Below, piece after piece: positions 39,044-49,733 of a stretch of DNA of 64,000 bases. The notes under the pieces are model-generated. The model was given only the letters and a program-made list of their open reading frames with translations, was not told the DNA's origin and did not search any database. Each line of letters starts with the position of its first letter. Positions within the stretch are counted from its first letter, which is position 1. Made by a program: the position numbers and the translations under genes. This DNA comes from Gemmobacter sp. (GTDB taxonomy: Bacteria; Pseudomonadota; Alphaproteobacteria; Rhodobacterales; Rhodobacteraceae): assembly GCF_034676705.1 (NCBI RefSeq), contig NZ_JAUCBS010000013.1:2088501-2152500 (forward strand). The letters are read 5' to 3'.

Positions 39044-40642
39044 TTACTTGCGGGTGATGCGCCCGTCCAGTGCCGGCGCATAGGGGCCGGATTTCGCCAT
39101 ATAGGCTGCCACCACATCGGCCAGATCGGGGCCGAAGTCATAGGCGTTCGTCGCCTCGGCCGCGAACATGCGGTAGCCATCGCCCCCGCGGCGCATGTAA
39201 TCGTTGGTCGCGACGGTGTAGGTGGCGGCGGGATCAATCGGCTTCCAGCCGTCGCCGTCCCTGACCATCACCTCGGACACGCGGCTGCCAACGGCGGCGG
39301 CCGGGTCGAAGGTGTATTTCATGCCGGCGACCTGGGCAAAGCGGCCTGCGCCGTCCTGCAACTGGCTGACACCGTTTTCCAGCGCCTTGACCAGCGTCGA
39401 TCCCTTGGCCTGGAAGGTGGCAAGCGTGTTCTGGAACGGCAGCACCGCCAGCACGGCGCCCATGCTGACCTGACCCGCCTGGATCGAGGCGCGCAGACCG
39501 CCGCCGTTCTGGATGGCGATGGTCACGCCCTGATCCTTGACCCGGTCCAGCATGGCCTCGGCCACCAGGTTGCCCATGGTGCATTCCTGCTGGCGGCAGG
39601 TCTCGCGGCTGCCGTCGATATCGGCCTTGGCCTCGGCCACCAGTTTCGATTTCAGCGCCTCGATCGGGCCGCCCAGTTCCTTGACCCGCGCCTCGATGTC
39701 GGGGTTCGGCGTGACCGAGGCATCCAGCAGCAGCGCATCGCCTTCGGCGAATTTCAGTGCGCCGTCATCGCCAAAGGTCAGCACCAGATGGCCGACATAC
39801 TTGCCATAGGCATAGGCGGTGACGACGGGGACCGAGCTGTTGCCCGCCTCGACCCAGGTGGGATAGGCGCCCTGGCGTTTGGGATCGCTGGCCGACAGGA
39901 AGGTATGCGAATGCCCGCCGATCACCGCATCCAGCCCCGGAACGGCGGCGGCGATTTCCTGATCCTTGACATAGCCGACATGGGTCAGCGCCAGAATCCT
40001 GGCAACCCCTTGCCCTTCCAGTTCGGCCACCTGGGCCTTGAGGCTGTCGATCTCGTCCTGGAAGATCACATCCGGCCCGGGCGAGGCGGTATCGACCGTA
40101 TCGGTCGCCAGCGCAGACACGAAGCCGATCTTCTGCCCGCCCACCTCCAGCACCGCGGTGCGGCCGACCTTGCCCTTGAGCAGCGTCGATTGCGACAGGT
40201 CGAGGTTGCCGGAAATCACCGGGAACTTCACGCCGTTGGCCAGCTTGGCCAGCCCTTCGTTGCCATCGTCGAATTCGTGGTTGCCCACCGCCATCAGGTC
40301 GAACCCGATGCGGTTCATCATCTCGATTTCCGCATCGCCCTTGTAGGTGGTGTAGAACAGGCTGCCCTGATACTGGTCGCCCGCATCCACCACGATCACG
40401 TTCTGGCCGGCCGCCTTCAGGCTGTCGCGCAATTCATTGATCTTGGTGAACATCCGCGCGGCGCCGCCGAAGCATTTGTTTTCTTCGACATCTTTGCCCA
40501 TGCAGGTGGAATCGAAGCGGTTGATCGCCTCGATCCGGCTGTGGAAATCGTTGATATGCAGCACATGCAGCGTGTAATCCGCAGAGGCCGCCCCCGCCGA
40601 GAGCGCAAGGGCAGCGACCGAGGTCAGGAATCGGACCGTCAT
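39044..40642 (-). CDS. periplasmic 5'-nucleotidase / metallophosphatase, UshA-like
   Basis: A 532-residue secreted enzyme: signal peptide of about 21 residues, then the metallophosphatase domain (about 24-325; metal ligands in LHINDFHSRIE, VVDAGDQYQG, AVGNHEFDDG and GGHSHTF) and the 5'-nucleotidase C-terminal specificity domain (about 345-520; IAIQNGGGLRASI, NDYMRRGGDGY). It should hydrolyse extracellular nucleotides or related phosphodiesters to salvage phosphate and nucleosides. Single-gene transcript, divergent from hom. Confidence 0.92.
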   Translation of the reverse strand: MTVRFLTSVAALALSAGAASADYTLHVLHINDFHSRIEAINRFDSTCMGKDVEENKCFGGAARMFTKINELRDSLKAAGQNVIVVDAGDQYQGSLFYTTYKGDAEIEMMNRIGFDLMAVGNHEFDDGNEGLAKLANGVKFPVISGNLDLSQSTLLKGKVGRTAVLEVGGQKIGFVSALATDTVDTASPGPDVIFQDEIDSLKAQVAELEGQGVARILALTHVGYVKDQEIAAAVPGLDAVIGGHSHTFLSASDPKRQGAYPTWVEAGNSSVPVVTAYAYGKYVGHLVLTFGDDGALKFAEGDALLLDASVTPNPDIEARVKELGGPIEALKSKLVAEAKADIDGSRETCRQQECTMGNLVAEAMLDRVKDQGVTIAIQNGGGLRASIQAGQVSMGAVLAVLPFQNTLATFQAKGSTLVKALENGVSQLQDGAGRFAQVAGMKYTFDPAAAVGSRVSEVMVRDGDGWKPIDPAATYTVATNDYMRRGGDGYRMFAAEATNAYDFGPDLADVVAAYMAKSGPYAPALDGRITRK

Positions 40643-40671
40643 GGAAAACCTCCTGTTGTCATCTGGGAGTT

Positions 40672-40700
40672 ACTTTGCTGTTGCAGGCGCCGCCTGTCAA
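40672..40700 (-). promoter_or_regulatory. predicted promoter of the 5'-nucleotidase gene
   Basis: A consensus -35 TTGACA (minus strand, 40695-40700) is followed after 17 bases by CAAAGT, a poor -10. An interrupted palindrome CAGGCG-G-CGCCTG (40684-40696) overlaps the -35 box and could be an operator. Confidence 0.35.
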
Positions 40701-40815
40701 AGGCCCCCTTCCTGTGCGCGTACTGCCTGGCCGTGACAACGGCGTGACGCCTGCAAGGCGGGCAGAGTGCATTGCACGGGCGCGTCCCCTCGGCTAAAGC
40801 CGCAGGGAGCATTGA

Positions 40816-42117
40816 ATGACGGAGCCTCTCATGTCCTCCCCCCTGCGCCTTGGCATTGCCGGTCTCGGAACCGTTGGAACGGGTGTGATCCGCCTGATCC
40901 AGACCGAGGCGGACATGATCGCCATGCGGGCCGGGCGGCCGGTGCAGGTGGTGGCGGTTTCGGCCCGGGCCCGCAACAAGAAGCGCGATGTCGATCTGTC
41001 GGCCTATGACTGGGTGGACGATCCGGTCACGCTGGCCCGGCGCGACGATGTGGATGTGTTCGTCGAACTGATGGGCGGCGATTCCGGCCCGGCCAAGGCC
41101 GCAACCGAAGCGGCCATCGCGGCGGGCAAGGATGTGGTCACCGCCAACAAGGCGCTGCTGGCCCATCATGGCCAGGCCCTGGCCCTGGCGGCCGAGGCGG
41201 CCGGGCGCTGCATCCGGTTCGAGGCGGCGGTGGCCGGTGGTATCCCGGTGATCAAGGCGCTGACCGAAGGTCTGGCCGCCAACCGCATCAAGCGGGTGAT
41301 GGGCGTGATGAACGGCACCTGCAACTACATCCTGACCCGGATGGAAACCGCCGGCCTGCCCTATGAAACCGTGTTCGAGGAAGCCCGCGCCCTGGGCTAT
41401 CTGGAGGCGGACCCCAGCCTGGACGTGGACGGGATCGACGCGGGGCACAAGCTGTCGCTGCTGGCGGCCATCGCCTTTGGCACCAAGGTGTCGTTCGACG
41501 CGGTGGAACTGGAAGGCATCGGGCGGATCGACATTGCCGATATCCGCCATGCGGCCGACATGGGCTATCGCATCAAGCTCTTGGGCGTGGCGCAGATGAC
41601 CGGGCGCGGGCTGGAACAGCGCATGTCGCCCTGTCTGGTGCCGGCCAACAGCCCGCTGGGCCAGTTGCAGGGCGGCACCAACATGGTGGTGATCGAGGGT
41701 GCGGCCGTGGGCCAGATCGTGCTGCGCGGCGCCGGGGCGGGCGAAGGGCCGACGGCCAGCGCGGTGATGGGCGATGTGATCGACCTGGCGCGCGGGTTCC
41801 GCATTCCGGTCTTTGGCCAGCCGGCCCGCACGCTGGCCGACCCGGTCGCGGCGGCGGTGGCGGCGCCGGCGCCGTTCTATCTGCGCATGACCTTGCAGGA
41901 CAAGCCCGGCGCGCTGGCCAAGGTGGCCACGGTGCTGGGCGATGCCGGCGTATCCATCGACCGCATGCGCCAGCGCGGGCACGAGGATACGACGGCGCCG
42001 GTGCTGATCGTGACGCACCGCTGCACCCGCGATGCGCTGGACCATGCGCTGGCCCGGCTGCCGGCCACCGGCGTGGTGGTGGGCGAGCCGGTCGCGCTGC
42101 GGATCGAGTCGGTCTGA
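40816..42117 (+). CDS. hom: homoserine dehydrogenase
   Basis: A 433-residue NAD(P)-dependent enzyme giving homoserine for threonine and methionine. Domains are the Rossmann fold (GIAGLGTVGTGVIRLI, about 13-28), the catalytic domain (ANKALLAHHG, MNGTCNYILTRM, LEADPSLDVDGIDAGHKL with the catalytic Lys) and a C-terminal ACT regulatory domain (about 350-430, FYLRMTLQDKPGALAKVA) for feedback by threonine. The ATG at MTEPLMSS has AGGGAG upstream. It ends in a textbook terminator. Confidence 0.95.
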   Translation: MTEPLMSSPLRLGIAGLGTVGTGVIRLIQTEADMIAMRAGRPVQVVAVSARARNKKRDVDLSAYDWVDDPVTLARRDDVDVFVELMGGDSGPAKAATEAAIAAGKDVVTANKALLAHHGQALALAAEAAGRCIRFEAAVAGGIPVIKALTEGLAANRIKRVMGVMNGTCNYILTRMETAGLPYETVFEEARALGYLEADPSLDVDGIDAGHKLSLLAAIAFGTKVSFDAVELEGIGRIDIADIRHAADMGYRIKLLGVAQMTGRGLEQRMSPCLVPANSPLGQLQGGTNMVVIEGAAVGQIVLRGAGAGEGPTASAVMGDVIDLARGFRIPVFGQPARTLADPVAAAVAAPAPFYLRMTLQDKPGALAKVATVLGDAGVSIDRMRQRGHEDTTAPVLIVTHRCTRDALDHALARLPATGVVVGEPVALRIESV

Positions 42118-42138
42118 CGGCAACGGCCCGGAAACACG

Positions 42139-42180
42139 AAAGCCCGCCTGCGGTTCGGCAGGCGGGCTTTCTTTTTTTTT
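42139..42180 (+). terminator. strong rho-independent terminator after hom
   Basis: A 13-base perfect stem AAAGCCCGCCTGC / GCAGGCGGGCTTT with a 6-base loop is followed by C and nine T's. It is the clearest intrinsic terminator in the window. Confidence 0.95.
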
Positions 42181-42220
42181 CTCAAAGACATCCGGCGCAG
42201 GGCAGGGCGGGCGCCCGGCC

Positions 42221-42535
42221 TCAGCCCTCGGACGACAGCTGGCCCTTGGCCTCGACCAGCAGGGCATCCATTTTCGCGCGGATCTCCTCGGCCGTGGCCT
42301 TGCCGGCCAGATCGGCCGCGACCTTGCGCAGCACGTCGTCATCGCCGGCTTCGGCAAAGTCGGATTTCACCACCTCGACCGCATAGGCCTCGGCCTCGGC
42401 GCCGGTCTTGCCCAGCAGGCCCGCGGCCCACAGGCCCAGCAGCTTGTTGCGCCGCGCGACGGCGCGGAACTGCATTTCGGCATCCAGGGCGAATTTCGAT
42501 TCGAAAGCGCGCTCGCGGTCGTCAAAGGTGGTCAT
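42221..42535 (-). CDS. F1Fo ATP synthase zeta subunit (DUF1476), natural inhibitor
   Basis: A 104-residue four-helix protein with the DUF1476 pattern FDDRERAFESKFALDAEMQF (first 25 residues) and RRNKLLGLWAA. In Paracoccus denitrificans this protein is the zeta subunit, whose N-terminal inhibitory segment blocks reverse ATP hydrolysis by F1. Length matches exactly. AGGGGA precedes the ATG. It is divergent from purC. Confidence 0.92.
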   Translation of the reverse strand: MTTFDDRERAFESKFALDAEMQFRAVARRNKLLGLWAAGLLGKTGAEAEAYAVEVVKSDFAEAGDDDVLRKVAADLAGKATAEEIRAKMDALLVEAKGQLSSEG

Positions 42536-42681
42536 GGGAATCCCCTGTGGCTGATCCTTGCGGTTACGCCCCATATGCCTGCCACGCGCCATCGCCGCAA
42601 GAGGCGCGCGCTTGCGGCATCCCGTCATCTGCACTAATACGCTGGCAGAAAGGGCGCTCGGCGCCCGGGAACCGAGGTCCG

Positions 42682-43443
42682 ATGGCACGGCGCAAGAAAG
42701 TCTACGAAGGCAAGGCGAAGATCCTGTACGAGGGGCCGGAACCCGGCACCCTCATCCAGTATTTCAAGGATGACGCCGCCACGCAGCCCACCCAGAAGGC
42801 CGCGCCTTCGGATGGCCGGGGCGTGCTGAACAACCGCCTGTCGGAATTCTTCATGTCGGGGCTGAACGCGATCGGGGTGCCGACGCATTTCATCCGCCGC
42901 ATCAACATGCGCGAACAGCTGATCCGCATGGTCGAGATCATTCCGCTGATCGTGACGGTGCGCAACTTTGCCGCAGGCGATCTGTCGTCGCGGCTGGGCA
43001 TCCCCGAAGGCACGCCGCTGCCGCGGCCGATCGTGGAATTCTATTTCAAGGATGACAAGCTGGGCAACCCGCTGGTCACCGAGGAACATGTCATCGCCTT
43101 TGGCTGGGCCAGCCAGCAGGATCTGGACGACATGGTGGCACTGGCGCTGCGGGTGAACGACTTTCTGTCGGGCGCCATGCTGGGCGCCGGGATCCGCCTG
43201 GCCGATTTCCACATCGAGGTGGGTCGGATCTGGGAAGGCGATTACATGCGCCTGATCGTCGCCGACGAGATCAGCCCCGACAGCTGCCGTCTGTGGGATC
43301 TGCGCGCCGCCGAAACCCCCGACCGCGATGGCCAGACCCGCGAGCCGGGGCCGCTGGCCGATGTCTATACCGAACTGGCGCGGCGGCTGGGGGTTCTGCC
43401 CTCGAACGTCACGCATACCACCAAGCCCACGCTTATCAACTGA
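42682..43443 (+). CDS. purC: phosphoribosylaminoimidazole-succinocarboxamide synthase
   Basis: The 253-residue SAICAR synthetase of purine synthesis. Typical segments are KKVYEGKAKILYEGPEPGTLIQYFKDDAT-like (residues 4-35), VTVRNFAAGDLSSRLG, YFKDDKLGNPLV and GVLPSNVTHT at the end. GAGG is 5 bases before the ATG. It is followed by purS after 12 bases, the usual alphaproteobacterial purC-purS pair. purQ and purL are not in the window. Confidence 0.96.
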   Translation: MARRKKVYEGKAKILYEGPEPGTLIQYFKDDAATQPTQKAAPSDGRGVLNNRLSEFFMSGLNAIGVPTHFIRRINMREQLIRMVEIIPLIVTVRNFAAGDLSSRLGIPEGTPLPRPIVEFYFKDDKLGNPLVTEEHVIAFGWASQQDLDDMVALALRVNDFLSGAMLGAGIRLADFHIEVGRIWEGDYMRLIVADEISPDSCRLWDLRAAETPDRDGQTREPGPLADVYTELARRLGVLPSNVTHTTKPTLIN

Positions 43444-43455
43444 AAGGCCGCTCCC

Positions 43456-43701
43456 ATGGCGCTGAAGGCAACCGTTCATGTCATGCTCAAGGATGGCGTG
43501 CTGGATCCGCAGGGCGAGGCTGTGCGCCACGCGCTTGGCACGCTGGGCTTTGACGGGGTGCAGGCCGTGCGTCAGGGCAAGGTGATCGAACTGGATCTGG
43601 CCGCGACCGACAAGGCCGCCGCCGAGGCCGAAGTGCGTGCCATGTGCGACAAGCTGCTGGCCAATACCGTGATCGAGAAGTTCACCGTTTCCATCGCTTG
43701 A
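43456..43701 (+). CDS. purS: phosphoribosylformylglycinamidine synthase subunit PurS
   Basis: The 81-residue PurS of the three-part FGAM synthase (PurS, PurQ, PurL). The pattern VHVMLKDGVLDPQGEAVRHALGTLGF and ...LLANTVIEKFTV is typical (first and last thirds). It is required for PurQ-PurL assembly and ammonia transfer. purQ does not follow; a hairpin and a convergent regulator gene do. Confidence 0.95.
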   Translation: MALKATVHVMLKDGVLDPQGEAVRHALGTLGFDGVQAVRQGKVIELDLAATDKAAAEAEVRAMCDKLLANTVIEKFTVSIA

Positions 43702-43711
43702 TGATGGGGCA

Positions 43712-43732
43712 GGGTGGGGCAAGACCCCACCC
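43712..43732 (+). terminator. possible terminator hairpin after purS
   Basis: GGGTGGGG-CAAGA-CCCCACCC, an 8-base perfect stem 10 bases after the stop, followed by GTTGGGT rather than a U-run. Confidence 0.45.
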
Positions 43733-43841
43733 GTTGGGTGCCTGACCATTCCCGCCGGCCGGGGATGGTTGCTGGCCCGAACGCCTGTCCACGTTACGGG
43801 CGCGCCGGGCGGCGCTTGTTCTTGCGAATGGCTCCCGATGC

Positions 43842-44417
43842 TCAGTCGCGCAGGCGCGGCGGCGTGGCGGGCACGCAATCGAAATTGACGCACAGCAGAT
43901 TGGTATCGGGCGCCGCGATCATGCGGGCCATGCAGGCACAAAACGCATCCTGCGGGGCGCCTTCGAAATGGCGGCAATCGTGGCAGGTGCCGAAACTGGG
44001 CATCTCGCGCCGGCGGGCCAGTTCGGCCACCAGGCGCGGCATCGCCTCGGACAGCGCATCGTAAAGCTGCGGGGGCAGGCTGGCGACGGCCGCCGTCAGG
44101 TCGCGCAGCGGATCTTCGGTCAGCAGGGTGCGGCCATCGGGCGTCACATCATAGCACACCTTGCGCCCGTCGGGTTGTAGGGCGCCACGGCAGATCAGGC
44201 CCTTCGCCTCCAGCGCCTTCAGGGTCTGGGTGGCCGTGCCGCGCGTGGTGGCGTGAAAGCTGGCAAAGGCCGAAGGCGTGCGGCTGGAGGTATTGGCGCG
44301 CGACAGAAAGCGCAGCGCGGTCCATTGCGCAGGCGTCAGCTGGGCATCCTGATCCTCTGCCCGGGCGGCGCGGCCAAGATGGATCAGCAGTTCGGCGATT
44401 TCGTCAGGTGTGCTCAT
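43842..44417 (-). CDS. MarR-like winged-helix regulator with a C-terminal cysteine cluster
   Basis: A 191-residue regulator. The winged helix (about 25-100) contains LTPAQWTALRFLSRANTSSRTPSAFASFHATTRGTATQTLKALEAKGL (in part). The C-terminus holds CHDCRHF...AFCACM (about 143-160), a possible metal or redox site. The gene is divergent from an RpoH-like sigma gene across 84 bases. The minus promoter TTGTCA-17-TATTAT stands only 7 bases before the ATG, so the message is probably leaderless. A TTTCGAAA palindrome within its spacer suggests autorepression. The inducing signal is unknown. Confidence 0.8.
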   Translation of the reverse strand: MSTPDEIAELLIHLGRAARAEDQDAQLTPAQWTALRFLSRANTSSRTPSAFASFHATTRGTATQTLKALEAKGLICRGALQPDGRKVCYDVTPDGRTLLTEDPLRDLTAAVASLPPQLYDALSEAMPRLVAELARRREMPSFGTCHDCRHFEGAPQDAFCACMARMIAAPDTNLLCVNFDCVPATPPRLRD

Positions 44418-44424
44418 GAGAAAG

Positions 44425-44453
44425 ATAATAGCGTTTCGAAACTTGTTTGACAA
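44425..44453 (-). promoter_or_regulatory. leaderless-type promoter of the MarR-like gene
   Basis: Minus strand TTGTCA, 17 bases, TATTAT; the ATG follows after CTTTCTC. Transcription would start at or 1-2 bases from the start codon. No ribosome site exists. Confidence 0.6.
44433..44442. promoter_or_regulatory. operator candidate 1, GTTTCGAAAC
   Basis: A perfect 10-base palindrome in the -35/-10 spacer of the leftward promoter. It shares the TTTCG/CGAAA arms with operator 2, as expected for two sites of one dimeric repressor. Confidence 0.6.
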
Positions 44454-44474
44454 TCCCGCCCGGAGTGATAGTTT
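44447..44474 (+). promoter_or_regulatory. promoter of the RpoH-like sigma gene
   Basis: TTGACA, 16 bases, TAGTTT. The -35 box overlaps the leftward -35 (44448-44453), so the two polymerases compete for the same DNA. Confidence 0.55.
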
Positions 44475-44484
44475 CGATTCGAAA
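44472..44484. promoter_or_regulatory. operator candidate 2, TTTCG-ATT-CGAAA
   Basis: A palindrome covering the -10 edge and transcription start of the rightward promoter. Same arms as operator 1 with three extra central bases. Confidence 0.55.
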
Positions 44485-44501
44485 TCATCAGCGGTGATGC
44501 C

Positions 44502-45386
44502 ATGAACAAGCCCTTCCGCCCGCCGCAGCGCCGCCGCGGCACCGCGTTCAGCGCCGAATTCCTCGATGCCCGGACCGAGGCCGATCTGGCCCGCGCCTGG
44601 CGCGACCAGCACGATGAAAAGGCGCGCGACCGTCTGGTGCTGGCGCATCGGGCGCTGGCCTGGTCGGCGGCTGCGCGGGTCACGCGCGGGGGCCGGCCGG
44701 ACGAGGATCTGATCCAGCAGGCGAACCTTGGCCTGCTGAAGGCGGCCGACCGATTCGATCCTGATATGGGCTTTCGCTTTTCCACCTATGCCACATGGTG
44801 GGTGCGGGCCGAGATTCAGGACTATACCTATGGCGACTGGTCGCTGATCCGGCTGCCGGGGTCGTCCTCGCTGCGCCGGGTGTTCTTTGGCCTGCGCAAG
44901 GCCGAGGCCGAGCTGAAGGCCGAAGGCGTGGCACCCGAGGATCTGGACGCCGCCATCGGCCTGCGCTTTGGCGTCGAGGCGGACAAGGTTGCGCTGATCC
45001 GCGAACGGCTGGCGGGGCGCGACATGTCGCTGAACCAACCCCTTTCGGCGGGCGAGGATGCGGGCGCCGACTGGCAGGATATGCTGGCCGACCCCGACCC
45101 GGAAGCCGATGCCGAGGTGCGTGTAGGCGCCGCCCGCGCGCAAGAACGGCTGGCGGCGCTGGTGGCGCAGCATCTGTCACGCCTGCCGGCGCGGGATCGC
45201 CAGATCCTTGAAGGGTCGGTGATGGAGGATGATCACCGGACGCTGGCCGATCTGGGCGAGGAATTCCAGATCTCGCGCGAACGGGTGCGACAGCTGCGCG
45301 AACGTGCGCTTGGATCGCTGCGCAAGGCGCTGGTCGAGGATCCGGCGGCGCGCGACCTGCTGGCCGAGGAAGGTGTTACGGTTTAA
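44502..45386 (+). CDS. RpoH-II-like alternative sigma factor
   Basis: A 294-residue sigma-70 family protein. Region 2 is DEDLIQQANLGLLKAADRFDPDMGFRFSTYATWW (in part; about 67-100). The stretch at the RpoH-box position is SLRRVFFGLRKAEAEL (about 124-139) against QKKLFFNLRKAKSRI in the RpoH of this window. Region 4.2 is DLGEEFQISRERVRQLRERA. The relaxed RpoH box suggests a specialised, RpoH-II-like factor. In Rhodobacter, RpoH-II serves oxidative and singlet-oxygen responses under RpoE. Here a MarR-type repressor is the likely controller. The ribosome site is weak (GCGGTGA). Confidence 0.82.
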   Translation: MNKPFRPPQRRRGTAFSAEFLDARTEADLARAWRDQHDEKARDRLVLAHRALAWSAAARVTRGGRPDEDLIQQANLGLLKAADRFDPDMGFRFSTYATWWVRAEIQDYTYGDWSLIRLPGSSSLRRVFFGLRKAEAELKAEGVAPEDLDAAIGLRFGVEADKVALIRERLAGRDMSLNQPLSAGEDAGADWQDMLADPDPEADAEVRVGAARAQERLAALVAQHLSRLPARDRQILEGSVMEDDHRTLADLGEEFQISRERVRQLRERALGSLRKALVEDPAARDLLAEEGVTV

Positions 45387-45440
45387 GGGGATGGCGCGGT
45401 GGGGGCGCTGCCCCCATAGGGCTGTCGCGCCGGTGGCCTG

Positions 45441-45482
45441 CGGGGCACCTGCCCCCGGGGTATTTTTGGCAAGATGATTTGG
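45441..45482 (+). repeat. dispersed GTATTT-type intergenic repeat, copy 12
   Basis: GCCCCCGGGGTATTTTTGG then CAAGATGATTTGG, in the convergent gap between the sigma gene and the M23 peptidase gene. It touches the peptidase stop codon region. Confidence 0.65.
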
Positions 45483-46435
45483 TCAGCGCAGGGTCGTGGT
45501 GGCCCGGGCGCTGTCCAGCACCGCGTTGTCGCGGATCAGCGTCACTTGCGCCGTATAGGGGCCGGGGGGCCAGCCCGCGGCCGGGATGCGGCGCCCGGCA
45601 TAGCGGAAGGCGCGGGCCTGATCCTTGTCAAGTTGCACCGTCTGGTCCGCGACGGTGCCGTTCGGGCCGGTCAGCCGCAGGATCAGCTGGTCGCCGGCGG
45701 CGGGGCCCATCAGCACGGCCCAGACCAGCAGGGCCGGTGCGCGCTGCGGCAGATCGGTGGTGGGCAGGCCGGCCAGCGCTGCGGCAAATTCCGGTGGTTC
45801 CGGGGCGATGCCGATGCCGGTGATCGCCGCGGGCAGATAGGCCAGCGGCCGGGCCCACAGATCCGGGCCGGGAGCGGCATCGCAGCTGTTGGCAGCGGCG
45901 GGGCGGAACGGATCCACCGGCTGACCATTCTTGCGCAAGGTCAGGTGAACATGGGGAAATTCGGTGCGCCCCGACAGGCCGATGCGGCCGATGGGCTGGC
46001 CGGCCGCGACCGTATCGCCGGATTTCACCGTGACGGATCCCTTGGCCATATGGCACAGCTGGCTGGTCCAGCCATTGCCATGGTCAATGGCCACGCCGTT
46101 GCCGCAGTCGCGCCCGTTCAGGGGCTGGGCGCCGGGGGCGTTGAAGGCGATGTCCGTCATGCCATCGCGGGTGCCGGTCACCTTGCCGGCCGCCGGTGCC
46201 AGAACGGCCACGCCGCGCGTCATGTCGGCCAGGGTCGGCAAGGCAAAATCGGTGCCGTCGTGGCCATCATAGCTGAGATGGCCACAGGCGAAATCGCGCC
46301 GGCCCGGGCCGGGGTCGGTATCGACGTAGTTCTGCACGAAACAGGTATCCCCCAGCGCGCAATCCACCGGGGGAACCAGGGCGATGTCGGCCCCGGCAGG
46401 CGTTGCCGCCAGGGCCAGGGCCAGATGCCAGCGCA

Positions 46436-46436
<1 letters not shown>
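45483..46436 (-). CDS. LytM/M23-family peptidase
   Basis: A 317-residue exported protein: short leader (MRWHLALALAATPAGA) then a LytM domain (about 45-180). The zinc residues are in LSYDGHDGTDFAL (His, Asp; about 53-65) and FPHVHLTLRKNG (His-x-His; about 160-171). The C-terminal about 110 residues form a separate beta-rich domain without a name I recognise. Such enzymes cut peptidoglycan cross-bridges or activate amidases. Its ATG shares one base with the clpA stop (TGATG), so translation is coupled to clpA. Confidence 0.88.
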
Positions 46437-48754
<2,318 letters not shown>

Positions 48755-48911
48755 TTCGGTGCTCCTTGTCCTGCGGGCGGACCCTGCGGCCCACCCTCGC
48801 CTCATAAGGTTAAATTTCGGTTTTCTCCGGCAGTCTTCAAGGCCTATTTGCGGCAGTCTGCGCTTTCTTGCGGCAAAAGCCGAAAAAGTGATCCGTTAGA
48901 CGCGGTGGGCG

Positions 48912-49673
48912 TCAGAACCGATCCTTTCGGGCGCGGATTTCGGCGAAAACTTCGGCATCACCGGCGCCGGAGAGGCCGAGCAACGCCTTGATTTCGGGCT
49001 GGGAGGCACGCAGGAACGGGTTGGTCGCCAGTTCTTCGGCCAGGGTGGAGGGTACGGTCGGGCGCCCAACGGCGCGGGCGGCGCGCACGGCTGCGGCGCG
49101 CTGGACCAATCTGGGATTCCCCGGCTCGATCGTCAAGGCGAAGCGGGCATTGCTTTCGGTATATTCGTGGCCCGAACAGATCAGCGTGTCGCCGGGCAGC
49201 GTGGCAAGGCGGGACAGGCTGCGCCACATCAGGGCCGGCGTGCCCTCGAACAAGCGGCCGCAACCAAGCGCCATCAGGCTGTCGCCGGTAAAGGCGACAC
49301 CGGGAAAGGCAAAGGCGACATGGCCGACGGTATGGCCGGAAACGTCAATGACTGTGCCCTGTTGCGCGCCGATGTTCACCTGGTCGCCGGGGGCCTTGGC
49401 CACATCCAGCGGCGGCAGGCGGTGGGCATCGGCGGCCGCGCCCGTCGCCCTGGCGCCGGTGGCCGCGACCAGGTCTGCCACGCCGTCGATATGGTCGGGG
49501 TGATGATGGGTCAGCAGGATGTCGGTCAGCCGCCAGCCCCGGTCGCGCAGCGCGGTCAGGATCGGCGCCGCCTCGGGCACGTCGATGCAGGCGATGGCCC
49601 CGGTTTCGGGATCGCGCGCCAGAAAGGCGTAATTGTCGCGCAGGCAGGGCACGGTGACGAGTTCAAGCGGCAT
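48912..49673 (-). CDS. gloB: hydroxyacylglutathione hydrolase (glyoxalase II)
   Basis: A 253-residue metallo-beta-lactamase-fold enzyme that hydrolyses S-lactoylglutathione in methylglyoxal detoxification. The binuclear site motif is LLTHHHPDHIDG (about 54-65); further ligands are in SGHTVGHVAF and FTGDSLMALGCGRLFEG and the final GHEYT. The start MPLELVTVPCLRDNYAF is the family N-terminus. Divergent from the methyltransferase gene (60-base gap). Confidence 0.94.
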   Translation of the reverse strand: MPLELVTVPCLRDNYAFLARDPETGAIACIDVPEAAPILTALRDRGWRLTDILLTHHHPDHIDGVADLVAATGARATGAAADAHRLPPLDVAKAPGDQVNIGAQQGTVIDVSGHTVGHVAFAFPGVAFTGDSLMALGCGRLFEGTPALMWRSLSRLATLPGDTLICSGHEYTESNARFALTIEPGNPRLVQRAAAVRAARAVGRPTVPSTLAEELATNPFLRASQPEIKALLGLSGAGDAEVFAEIRARKDRF

Positions 49674-49733
49674 GGCGTTTTTCCCGGTGGGCATTATGGT
49701 GGGGCAGCATCCCTTGGGACGACCGGCAACGCA

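Noticed and set aside
48755..48911. Heat-shock (sigma-32) promoter of clpA
   Set aside because: A CTTGAA motif is present, but no CCCATNT-like -10 stands at the required spacing.
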